NCBI GenBank assembly: GCA_949372875.1 | Contig: CASIAW010000001.1 | Location: forward strand, 124,001 to 188,000 | Reading direction: 5' to 3' | Origin: Candidatus Poseidoniaceae archaeon | GTDB taxonomy: Archaea; Thermoplasmatota; Poseidoniia; Poseidoniales; Poseidoniaceae | Length of the DNA stretch: 64,000 nucleotides | In this document: piece by piece, positions 33,043 to 40,398 of the stretch | Layout: each line of letters starts with the position of its first letter | Numbering within the stretch: position 1 is the first letter of the stretch | Made by a program: the position numbers and the translations under genes | Notes under the pieces: generated by a model | What the model was told of the DNA's origin: nothing | Seen by the model: the letters and a program-made list of their open reading frames with translations, nothing else | Databases searched by the model: none

Positions 33043-33222
33043 ATGGAATCAGTTGCATACCCTGCTGCATGGTATTTGCTTTGGGTGGTCATTGCATTTT
33101 GTGGTATTGCAACATGGCTTCTAAGAAATTTTACTGAGCGTGTTGAAGTGACACGACTCGTAGCTTTTACTGGAGTTGCTGCAATGAGTGTCATGGTCGT
33201 ATGGACTTTTACTCAATTTTGA
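33043..33222 (+). CDS. 59-residue two-helix membrane protein
   Basis: Translation gives 59 residues with two membrane helices (about 8-27 and 38-57) joined by a short Arg/Glu-bearing loop. GAGG stands seven bases before the ATG, and the gene lies 25 bases after the large surface protein and nine bases before the PqqD-like start, which supports translation as part of this run. No family recognised. Confidence 0.6.
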   Translation: MESVAYPAAWYLLWVVIAFCGIATWLLRNFTERVEVTRLVAFTGVAAMSVMVVWTFTQF

Positions 33223-33231
33223 GGGTTGGAT

Positions 33232-33786
33232 ATGGATTTAGCAGATGGAGATAATCACCAATATTCGGGATTCTATCCGTGCAGATTGCCTGTATGGTGG
33301 GGGAGAGTCGGTGATATTGGACCACACTACCAAACAGATGGAGTCACGGGTAAAAGAGTTGTATTGAGAATCGAAAAAAGATTTACTCGGTTTGAACGCT
33401 TTTTAGCAAAAATATTACGAGCGCCGCGAGAAATCCGCCGACCATTAGACCAAATGAACAGCATGCTGTGGGAGTTGTGTGATGGCTCGCGTGACTTTCA
33501 ATCAATCTGTAGGGCGATGGATGAAGTTTTCAAAGAAAACATTGCCCCTGCAGTCGATCGAACAGCATCAGGAATTGACGCATTAAAGTCAAGAAACTTA
33601 ATGACCATACTTGAACATCCCTTTAACCAAAAATGGAACATTGGGCCTGGAAAAACTCCTGTAAATCAAACCCTCGACGATTTAACGAAGAAAATTGAAT
33701 ATGATGTTGAACCAAGAACTCATAATGAAAAGAACCTCATTGAAGCAATTCCGAAAGAGTCTCCACCGGGCGACCGATCCGAGTAG
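33232..33786 (+). CDS. PqqD-like peptide-binding protein
   Basis: A 184-residue protein whose middle (about residues 55-125) has the PqqD fold pattern: Leu-Arg-Ala-Pro-Arg-Glu-Ile-Arg-Arg-Pro-Leu-Asp, Asn-Ser-Met-Leu-Trp-Glu-Leu-Cys-Asp-Gly, Phe-Gln-Ser-Ile-Cys and Leu-Lys-Ser-Arg-Asn-Leu. PqqD-type (RRE) domains hold precursor peptides for modifying enzymes, but many archaeal ones occur in unknown contexts. The N-terminal 50 residues and a C-terminal polar tail are unassigned. The ATG at 33232 has GAGGG six bases upstream. It overlaps the convergent ArsC-like gene by 50 bases. Confidence 0.65.
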   Translation: MDLADGDNHQYSGFYPCRLPVWWGRVGDIGPHYQTDGVTGKRVVLRIEKRFTRFERFLAKILRAPREIRRPLDQMNSMLWELCDGSRDFQSICRAMDEVFKENIAPAVDRTASGIDALKSRNLMTILEHPFNQKWNIGPGKTPVNQTLDDLTKKIEYDVEPRTHNEKNLIEAIPKESPPGDRSE

Positions 33787-34087
33787 AAGTGCCAACGTCA
33801 AGCCAAGGACGCTCCATAAGATGGCCATGGTGCGATAAGAACCGAGAGACAGACTCAATACTGGTTTCATCAACTTCCGGAGATTCTAATTCTTTGAAGG
33901 CCTTGTCATTCCAACGTATGGCTTTAGAAATATCACCATCCAAACGGGAAAGAAGTGAGAATATTGTTTCGTAGTCAAGAGGAGATGCTCGATACAAATG
34001 TATTGCAACATCTGTATTTGCTTCGGTACAAAGAGCAACTGCTTGCCGGGATTTGGAACAGCGCGGATTATGATAGAGAATGGCCAT
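33737..34087 (-). CDS. ArsC/Spx-family thioredoxin-fold protein
   Basis: A 116-residue ArsC-family protein: His-Asn-Pro-Arg-Cys-Ser-Lys-Ser-Arg near the N-terminus with the catalytic cysteine (Cys10), Leu-Tyr-Arg-Ala-Ser-Pro-Leu, Ile-Arg-Trp-Asn-Asp-Lys-Ala, His-His-Gly-His-Leu-Met-Glu-Arg-Pro, and Ile-Gly-Arg-Pro. These are the motifs of glutaredoxin-coupled arsenate reductases and relatives such as YffB. The ATG at 34087 has GGGAGGGG upstream, which settles the start although the frame is open to 34300. Arsenate reduction is likely but not proven; no ars transporter is near. Confidence 0.88.
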   Translation of the reverse strand: MAILYHNPRCSKSRQAVALCTEANTDVAIHLYRASPLDYETIFSLLSRLDGDISKAIRWNDKAFKELESPEVDETSIESVSRFLSHHGHLMERPWLDVGTSTRIGRPVETLSELLQ

Positions 34088-34109
34088 GAATATCCCCTCC
34101 CTACACGTC

Positions 34110-34847
34110 TTAAAGCGGTTGCCAAACCAATCGGAAACCGATACCATCGCTACGGTGAGTGGCAAGGCCAGAACCCCTTGAAGAGCAACGTGTTGAATCA
34201 GACTCTGTAAACCATGATCCGCCTCTATGGACTTTACGTTGATGTGTAGAATCAATGTGGGGGCTTTGGCTGCTATCATGGGATTTGTAGTGTGGTTCAA
34301 AAGAGTCTTGGCACCATTCGGATACGAGCCCGTGGAGGTCTAAAAAGCCCCAAGGATTGGGTTTTTTCTGACCTACCTCTCGGGTACTTGCGCCTGCGTT
34401 ACCAGCATGCCAACCATAATCGTTCAAGTCACTATCACGATCGCCAAATGCCCATCGAGACGTTGTTTCAGCGCGTGAGAGATATTCCCATTCAGATTCA
34501 CTCGGGAGTCTCCACATCCCTTTCACACCAAGTCGCTCCACATTTTGGTCGCGTTCATTGAGCCGTGAAAGAAAACCATGTACATCATCCCAAGATACTT
34601 GCTCAACAGGTCGGAGACCTGCAGCCCAACCCTCAGTAAATGCGGAAGGGTTTGTTTCCATCAATGCCTGCCAATGGGCTTGAGTGACTGGGCGTTCACC
34701 ACAGAAAAAGGGGTCAGTGATATTGACTGTATGTGAGGGTTTTTCACTGCGAGTACCCGTTTCGTCACCCATGAGAAATATACCTGGCTCGACAAGAATA
34801 TATCTGCCACCAAATTCATCATCAAAGTAAGGGCGATTATCTGCCAT
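34110..34847 (-). CDS. FGE-sulfatase (SUMF1)-domain protein
   Basis: A 245-residue formylglycine-generating-enzyme-fold protein: Pro-Gly-Ile-Phe-Leu-Met-Gly near residue 23, Pro-Val-Thr-Gln-Ala-His-Trp, Pro-Val-Glu-Gln-Val-Ser-Trp-Asp-Asp, Arg-Leu-Pro-Ser-Glu-Ser-Glu-Trp-Glu, Asn-Pro-Trp-Gly-Phe-Leu-Asp-Leu-His-Gly, Arg-Gly-Gly-Ser-Trp, and a final Gly-Ile-Gly-Phe-Arg-Leu. The copper-binding cysteine pair of true FGE is absent after Gly-Gly-Ser-Trp, so it is probably not a sulfatase activator; other members add sulfur or hydroxyl groups or have lost activity. The ATG at 34847 follows the flavin reductase stop within about three bases. Confidence 0.85.
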   Translation of the reverse strand: MADNRPYFDDEFGGRYILVEPGIFLMGDETGTRSEKPSHTVNITDPFFCGERPVTQAHWQALMETNPSAFTEGWAAGLRPVEQVSWDDVHGFLSRLNERDQNVERLGVKGMWRLPSESEWEYLSRAETTSRWAFGDRDSDLNDYGWHAGNAGASTREVGQKKPNPWGFLDLHGLVSEWCQDSFEPHYKSHDSSQSPHIDSTHQRKVHRGGSWFTESDSTRCSSRGSGLATHRSDGIGFRLVWQPL

Positions 34848-34852
34848 TGATC

Positions 34853-35410
34853 TCACTCTGACTTTGTTGCAAACAGGCTTGTCGTCTCGATAACTGAATC
34901 GACTAATTGGTGAAGGCGATTTTGAATTGCTTCGTCAGCAAGATTTCCATCGCTGTCAAAAGCTTCTTTCACATGACCGACTGCCAGTTGTTCAGGTACG
35001 GGCCAAGCATGTAACCAGCGAAGCATTATGCGCATGTGATTCAAGGTATTCGAATTCGACATGCCTCCAAGAGTCGACATTAATCCGAATGGTTTACCAC
35101 CTATGTGTTTATCATAAAGCCAATCAAATGTATTCTTCATAACCCCCGACATGGTTCCATGATATTCTGGCGAACAGATAATGAAAGCATCACATGAAGA
35201 TGCAAGGGATTGAAACTCTTTGACGTTTTCATTCTCCCAACATCCATCCTCACCAACGAAAGGCAGGGGTTTTTCGGCACAATCCCAAAACATAATTTCG
35301 GCTCCTTTTGAGTGTGCATAAGAAAGGGCATGGTTCACCAGCATACCACTCTTCGAGGTTGAACGATATTCACCAGAGAGTCCGAGAATGCGGAGAGGTG
35401 TCTGAGTCAT
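34853..35410 (-). CDS. NAD(P)H-dependent FMN reductase-like flavoprotein
   Basis: A 185-residue flavodoxin-fold protein. Leu-Gly-Leu-Ser-Gly-Glu-Tyr-Arg-Ser-Thr-Ser near the N-terminus binds the FMN phosphate, and Ser-Pro-Glu-Tyr-His-Gly-Thr-Met-Ser-Gly-Val-Met-Lys-Asn-Thr-Phe-Asp-Trp is the classic second FMN motif of the NADPH-dependent FMN reductase family (azoreductase, chromate reductase and ArsH relatives). The ATG at 35410 gives a normal N-terminus; the frame runs open to 35536 but that would cross the divergent TPR gene. It is upstream of the FGE-like and ArsC-like genes in the same direction. The in vivo substrate is unknown. Confidence 0.88.
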   Translation of the reverse strand: MTQTPLRILGLSGEYRSTSKSGMLVNHALSYAHSKGAEIMFWDCAEKPLPFVGEDGCWENENVKEFQSLASSCDAFIICSPEYHGTMSGVMKNTFDWLYDKHIGGKPFGLMSTLGGMSNSNTLNHMRIMLRWLHAWPVPEQLAVGHVKEAFDSDGNLADEAIQNRLHQLVDSVIETTSLFATKSE

Positions 35411-35516
35411 GTCAGTGACTTTGGTCGGAGGCATTTGAATATAGTGCAGTTTTTTGGTAGTACAAAGAGAAGCAATGCTTATGCCACTCGTATGACCGCT
35501 ATGAATTGGTGACAGT

Positions 35517-38105
35517 ATGAACGGAACCAATGGCAATTCTCAAAACCCTTCAGATTCAAACGCTGTCTCGGATGCCGTAGCAGAATCCATGGCCGCAGCA
35601 CTCCGTTCGGCAGGTTTAGGGGATATGGTTGAACATGTCGAAGTAAAGCAAATGGGATATTCAGAAAATGTCTTGGAGCGAATAATTCAGCAACATTCAA
35701 TTTCCGACCGTGAAGGGTTCCTTACCTTTGCACATACGAATGATGAAGACGGAAACAACTACTTGCGAGAAGAGGAATTGCTGAATGCCGCGAAAGAATG
35801 GGTTGCTCGAATAAAGACTGAAGACGAGAAGAGAGAGAAAGAAAATTCAATCGAATTCCTCTTACAACTTGGTGAAGAATGTTCACGGAAGAATGACTCA
35901 AAAGGTGCATTGACCGCATTCAACAAAGCAATTGCTCTGGACCCTTCATGCGACATGGCCTGGTTTAACAGAGGTGTTTTACTCGAGGCTGAGCAAGATG
36001 CACGAGGTGCCCGGCAGGCATTCCAAATTTGTTTAGATATCAATCCAGATAATGCCCCTGCTACAGCGAACATAGCTACATTGCTTGAACGTATAGGTGA
36101 CGATGCTGCAGCTTACAAAATGGCGGTTCGCGCTCTTGAGTTCTTCCCTGGACACCCATTGTTACTCGACGTCAAAAACCGATGTGCAGAAAGTGGTGAA
36201 AATATCCCACTCGAATCCATGCCCATTCAATCGCCGCCACAAACATATGACGACAAGCACGTTGTGGAGGTCATGAAAGAAGTCGGTGTAACTGACAGAG
36301 ATGCTGTGCTAGCAGAAGCGAAGCATCATGATGATGACCAAAATGAGCACCTTGAATATCAAGAACTCAAGTCAGCTGCTGAGGTTGTTGCCGCAACGCA
36401 AGAGATTCAACAAGTCATACAGCAAGACGAAAAACCAGTAGTCAAAGAAATTATTCCTGTGGTAGACGAAATTATTCCAGAGGTAGAAGAAATTAAAGAA
36501 TTGCCAATAAATCTTGACCTTTTAGTCGAACAGGCAACACAAATGATTCGTTCAGGTGACGCTAAATCAGCGCTAGAATTACTAAGTCCACACCTCAAAA
36601 CAATAGGTGCTGAACACGCCGGTGCTTGGCGAATCGCTGGTGGAGCAATGGCGCGGTTAGAACTTGATGACCATGCGATTTCTGCACTTCAGCATGCTCA
36701 GTTACTGGACCCAAGTCAGGGGACTGGTTGGTTTAATCTTGGATCGATACATCAACGTAAAGGAAGTGATTCGGAAGCTGTTGATTGCTACATGAAAGCA
36801 ATGAATGTCCAAGCGGATTATCTCAAAGCAGCCCTCAAATGTAGTCAACTTTGCAATCAAATCGGTGATGTAGAGAATTATCTCCAGTCAACACGCAGGG
36901 TTCTTCAGATTGAACCAAATAATCCTTCAAAGCAAGAATTTATTCGAGTCTTGATTGAGCTTGCGGAGGGAGAAGCGCACGTATTAGAGTCAGTTCAGGG
37001 GTTGCCTCCAACACTACCTGAAGGCCCTCACCTGGCAAAAGAAGCCCTCGGGTATCTTGGCGAGGGTGAAACTGAATTCCATGCACGTGCCTATACGGCT
37101 GCTAAAGATGATGTCAAGGCAGTAACTATTTGGAAATCAATGATCAAAGTCGATGGTCAAAATCCGAACATCTGGAGAGGTCTAGCACGTTCACTCGAAG
37201 CTGCTGGCGATTTAGAAACCGCACAAAAATGTCATAGGAAAGCCGACCAACTCAGTGGAATTACTGCTGCTGAACCTACACAAGAGACTCCTGTGGAACC
37301 TGTAACAGCCCCAATAGTTCCAGCATCTCCTGCCATGGAACAAGTACAGATGCCGGTTGAACCCGCTCCGCTACCAGTCGAGCAAACTATGGTCCAGAGT
37401 GTCGAAACGGTAACTGATGTGCAAGAAGAACAAGCAGACTACTACATGAATGCACTTGGGTTGCAATCAAGTCCACAACCACAAACAGAACCGGTTCAAT
37501 CATCACAAGAGACAAACAATACATTACTTACTGACTCGGCAAAATTATTGGACAATCGTCCACCTCAAGAGATGAACCCGGTAGCAGCCCAACCGGTTGC
37601 ATCATCGTATGATTTGACACAAGCAGCACTACAAGCACAACAATTAGCATCCGCAACCATAGATACAGAGGTGGATTCAAGTTCTGTATCGAATCAAGAT
37701 GTCGCTTGGTATAACCAAGGTGTTGGATTGATTGAAGATGGTAAGTTCAGAGAAGCTTTGTCTTGCTTTGATCGTGCATTGCCCTCATTTTCGGGTGATG
37801 ATGAAATGCTTATCAGAATTTTAAACGGACGCGGTAATGCATACTACTATCTTGAAGACTATCCAAAATGTGTCGAGTCTTATCACCAGGCAATGCTCAT
37901 TCGCCCTGCAGAGGTTCGAGGAAATACCCTCTACAATATGGGTAGTGCGTATGCCGAAATGGAGCGATATCCAGATGCAATGAAGTGTTTTGAGCAAGCA
38001 ATCCCTAGAGGATTGGAGCCTGAAGAAGTCAAGCGAGCGAAGGAACAAATTCGACGATGTGGCATTCTTTTGAAAGAAGTTGAGCGGAAAAATAAGCGTC
38101 GATGA
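35517..38105 (+). CDS. TPR repeat protein with EF-hand-like segments
   Basis: An 862-residue soluble scaffold. After a Ser/Asn-rich start come an EF-hand-like loop (Asn-Asp-Glu-Asp-Gly-Asn-Asn-Tyr-Leu, near residue 75), TPR repeats at about 110-220, a second acidic EF-like stretch (Asp-Asp-Asp-Gln-Asn-Glu-His-Leu, near 265), TPRs at 340-470 and 510-580, a Pro/Gln/Thr-rich linker (580-720), and final TPRs at 730-855 with Trp-Tyr-Asn-Gln-Gly and Tyr-Asn-Met-Gly-Ser-Ala-Tyr. No signal peptide. TPRs bind partner proteins; the partner is unknown. The TPR assignment is firm, the EF-hand loops are partly degenerate. Confidence 0.85.
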   Translation: MNGTNGNSQNPSDSNAVSDAVAESMAAALRSAGLGDMVEHVEVKQMGYSENVLERIIQQHSISDREGFLTFAHTNDEDGNNYLREEELLNAAKEWVARIKTEDEKREKENSIEFLLQLGEECSRKNDSKGALTAFNKAIALDPSCDMAWFNRGVLLEAEQDARGARQAFQICLDINPDNAPATANIATLLERIGDDAAAYKMAVRALEFFPGHPLLLDVKNRCAESGENIPLESMPIQSPPQTYDDKHVVEVMKEVGVTDRDAVLAEAKHHDDDQNEHLEYQELKSAAEVVAATQEIQQVIQQDEKPVVKEIIPVVDEIIPEVEEIKELPINLDLLVEQATQMIRSGDAKSALELLSPHLKTIGAEHAGAWRIAGGAMARLELDDHAISALQHAQLLDPSQGTGWFNLGSIHQRKGSDSEAVDCYMKAMNVQADYLKAALKCSQLCNQIGDVENYLQSTRRVLQIEPNNPSKQEFIRVLIELAEGEAHVLESVQGLPPTLPEGPHLAKEALGYLGEGETEFHARAYTAAKDDVKAVTIWKSMIKVDGQNPNIWRGLARSLEAAGDLETAQKCHRKADQLSGITAAEPTQETPVEPVTAPIVPASPAMEQVQMPVEPAPLPVEQTMVQSVETVTDVQEEQADYYMNALGLQSSPQPQTEPVQSSQETNNTLLTDSAKLLDNRPPQEMNPVAAQPVASSYDLTQAALQAQQLASATIDTEVDSSSVSNQDVAWYNQGVGLIEDGKFREALSCFDRALPSFSGDDEMLIRILNGRGNAYYYLEDYPKCVESYHQAMLIRPAEVRGNTLYNMGSAYAEMERYPDAMKCFEQAIPRGLEPEEVKRAKEQIRRCGILLKEVERKNKRR

Positions 38106-38166
38106 AACGGCACTCAAACCGACAGTCAAAGGACAGGTTCATAGACAAGTGCCCTGTCTTCAATAC

Positions 38167-38547
38167 ATGGACTGCGGAACCTGCGAAACTTCTGGCCCTG
38201 TGCAAGTCATGACTCCTGAAGTCGTCAATGTCAATTTAACTATCTCTAATAAGGCACAGGAGATGTTAGGGGATGCCTTTGGCGATGACCGCTCAATGGC
38301 TCTTTTAGTCGGTGTATTGTCCGGCGGATGCTCTGGATACATGTATGACCTACAGATTGTTGAAGAAACAGATCAAAACTGCCAAGAAGTCAATATTGAT
38401 GGATTCCGAGTATTGGTCCCCAATGCTTCGAGTCATTTACTTGATGGAATTGAAATCGACTATGTCGATCGCCTAATGGGTGGTGGATTTAGAATTAACA
38501 ATCCAAATGCTGAATCCTCGTGTGGATGCGGCGAATCGTTCTCTTGA
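38167..38547 (+). CDS. A-type Fe-S carrier (IscA/ErpA family)
   Basis: About 126 residues. The core shows Leu-Thr-Ile-Ser-Asn-Lys-Ala, Gly-Gly-Cys-Ser-Gly-Tyr-Met-Tyr, Leu-Leu-Asp-Gly-Ile-Glu-Ile-Asp-Tyr-Val, Gly-Phe-Arg-Ile-Asn-Asn-Pro-Asn-Ala, and Ser-Cys-Gly-Cys-Gly-Glu-Ser-Phe, with all three conserved cluster-binding cysteines. It carries iron-sulfur clusters to target enzymes. The short N-terminal stretch Asp-Cys-Gly-Thr-Cys before the domain is unusual. Starts at 38209 (just before the domain) and TTG 38080 are also possible; none has a clear ribosome site. It precedes the ygfZ-like gene by nine bases. Confidence 0.9.
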   Translation: MDCGTCETSGPVQVMTPEVVNVNLTISNKAQEMLGDAFGDDRSMALLVGVLSGGCSGYMYDLQIVEETDQNCQEVNIDGFRVLVPNASSHLLDGIEIDYVDRLMGGGFRINNPNAESSCGCGESFS

Positions 38548-38556
38548 GGCTCAACT

Positions 38557-39267
38557 ATGCCTCGAGTGGCTTATGCTGATGCGGCACTTACTGTTTGGCA
38601 AGGAACTGATGCATTGCAGTTTATTGACGGCCTTTCGACGAATAAAGTTGTAGATTTGGCACAAGGTGAAATCTGTCGAACCGTATTTACAACAAGTCAA
38701 GCGAAAATTATCGATATAGTGACGGTCTTTCACATGGGTGAATTTCTCGCAGTATTGTCACACAAATCCAAACTTGAGAACTTACTACTACACGTCACAC
38801 CTCGAATACTCAATCAAGATGTATCTATTTCTGATGTAACATCCCGGAATGTGTTTGGAATTGAATATGGACGTCAAAATGAAAATATTGGTATTTTTCA
38901 ATCAATTGATGGAATCACATACGGGCACATCACGAGCAGCCTCTCTTTTCTCGTAGCTTCAATCAATGTAAAGTGCGATTTTGACGAGGTGGAAAAAGCA
39001 TTCCATCAATGGAGAATAGAAAACCTTGTACCTTGGAATGGCTACGAACTCACTGAAAAAAATCACCCACTTGCTTCAGGAGTGAATGAACTCGTGCACC
39101 CTCAGAAAGGATGCTATATCGGTCAAGAAGTGCTGGCAAGGATGATTTCACGTGGAAGACAAGGCAAGATGCTTGTTCGGATTAAAAACGATGACGTCGA
39201 GGAAAAGTTCATCACCACACGAGGAGAAACTACTTCGCTGGCTATCGTTCGCGTTCGGAATCAGTAA
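38557..39267 (+). CDS. ygfZ: YgfZ/IBA57-like folate-binding protein
   Basis: A 236-residue GcvT-fold protein. The signature Lys-Gly-Cys-Tyr-Ile-Gly-Gln-Glu (about residues 188-195) is diagnostic of YgfZ/IBA57, which uses tetrahydrofolate to help assemble or repair 4Fe-4S clusters. N-terminal Phe-Ile-Asp-Gly-Leu-Ser-Thr-Asn-Lys-Val also fits. It is short (about 236 versus 325 residues in E. coli), ending soon after the signature, as in many archaeal forms. It directly follows the IscA-like gene, matching the known ISCA-IBA57 partnership in mitochondria. It overlaps the convergent mdh gene by seven bases. Confidence 0.9.
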   Translation: MPRVAYADAALTVWQGTDALQFIDGLSTNKVVDLAQGEICRTVFTTSQAKIIDIVTVFHMGEFLAVLSHKSKLENLLLHVTPRILNQDVSISDVTSRNVFGIEYGRQNENIGIFQSIDGITYGHITSSLSFLVASINVKCDFDEVEKAFHQWRIENLVPWNGYELTEKNHPLASGVNELVHPQKGCYIGQEVLARMISRGRQGKMLVRIKNDDVEEKFITTRGETTSLAIVRVRNQ

Positions 39268-40199
39268 CCAAGTAAATCCTTTAATTGAGATTTATAGAAA
39301 TGACCTGAGCCCTGGAGCGAAGCAAGTTCCTCATCTGAGAGTTCAAGTTCGAGGATACGTTCGATTCCAGATGCACCGAGGATGACTGGGACACCGATGT
39401 AGACATCGTCCAGCCCGTATTGACCGGTAAGGTACGCAGATGCTGGAATCAATCGCTTTCGATCATTCAAAATTGCTTCAGCCATAACTGCAGCTGCTGA
39501 ACCTGGCGCATAGAAGGCAGAACCTCTTTCTAGAAGTTTTACGATTTCTCCGCCACCAGAGGCAGTTCTCTTGCAAATTTCATCAATGGTCTTTTCGTCG
39601 AGCAGATGAGTAATAGAAATACCACCTACTGTGGTAAATCGTGGCAATGGGACCATTGTATCACCGTGACCTCCCAATACCATAGCCTGAACATCTTCCT
39701 CTGAACATCCTACTGCCTTGGCGACAAAGTGCGTCATACGGGCACTGTCCAAAACACCGGCTTGTCCACAAACGCGATTTGATGGGAATCCTGTTACTTT
39801 TTGCATATGGTACGTCATCAAATCCAGTGGGTTAGTCACCATAACGATCGTCGAGTCAGGTGCATGTTCCCGAATTCCTTCGCCGACTTGTTTGACAATT
39901 CCGGCATTTTTAGCAATCAAATCTTCACGAGTCATACCAGGTTGGCGTGGAAATCCTGATGTCACAACAACAACACTCGCACCAGCAATGTCGTTGTAAT
40001 CTGCAGTTCCAGTAATTGAACCGTCATAATTGAGGACTTGGCCATTCTGTGACATGTCGAGTGCCTTGCCCTTCGCAAACCCTTCATAGATGTCCAAGAG
40101 GACAATATCAGCAATTTTCATTTGAGCAAGGACAAATGCACATGTTGCTCCCACATTTCCGGCTCCGATAACGGCGATTTTTCTTCGTTGACTGGACAT
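39261..40199 (-). CDS. mdh: Malate dehydrogenase (LDH-like type)
   Basis: A 312-residue NAD-dependent malate dehydrogenase of the citric acid cycle. Gly12-Ala-Gly-Asn-Val-Gly17 binds the dinucleotide, Asp36 selects NAD over NADP, Arg85 in Gly-Phe-Pro-Arg-Gln-Pro-Gly-Met marks malate rather than lactate specificity, and Gly-Gly-His-Gly-Asp-Thr-Met-Val-Pro carries the catalytic histidine. GAGG lies eight bases before the ATG. It is divergent from the transhydrogenase operon across a 199-base gap. Confidence 0.96.
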   Translation of the reverse strand: MSSQRRKIAVIGAGNVGATCAFVLAQMKIADIVLLDIYEGFAKGKALDMSQNGQVLNYDGSITGTADYNDIAGASVVVVTSGFPRQPGMTREDLIAKNAGIVKQVGEGIREHAPDSTIVMVTNPLDLMTYHMQKVTGFPSNRVCGQAGVLDSARMTHFVAKAVGCSEEDVQAMVLGGHGDTMVPLPRFTTVGGISITHLLDEKTIDEICKRTASGGGEIVKLLERGSAFYAPGSAAAVMAEAILNDRKRLIPASAYLTGQYGLDDVYIGVPVILGASGIERILELELSDEELASLQGSGHFYKSQLKDLLGY

Positions 40200-40279
40200 A
40201 ATATATTCCTCAGTATTTGTCCCAGAACTCGACCGTCAATAAGCAACATGGTTGTTTTTTAAGGCCGCTGAATAGAAAA

Positions 40280-40296
40280 ATCGAATCACATTCGAT
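40280..40296. promoter_or_regulatory. Palindrome between mdh and pntAA
   Basis: ATCGAAT-CAC-ATTCGAT is a perfect inverted repeat with seven-base arms, lying 81 bases from the mdh start and about 103 bases before pntAA in their shared 199-base gap. Size and position fit a regulator binding site able to act on both redox genes. A second weaker repeat, AACAAC/GTTGTT, follows at 40350-40369. No regulator gene is adjacent. Confidence 0.4.
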
Positions 40297-40398
40297 ACTG
40301 TCAACTGACAAGTTCAAAGCGTTTCATCTAAGAACCTCCTTACTGTGGCAACAACATCCCCAAGTTGTTTTTGACTCGATGGGGTTGGAGAAAGTTGT

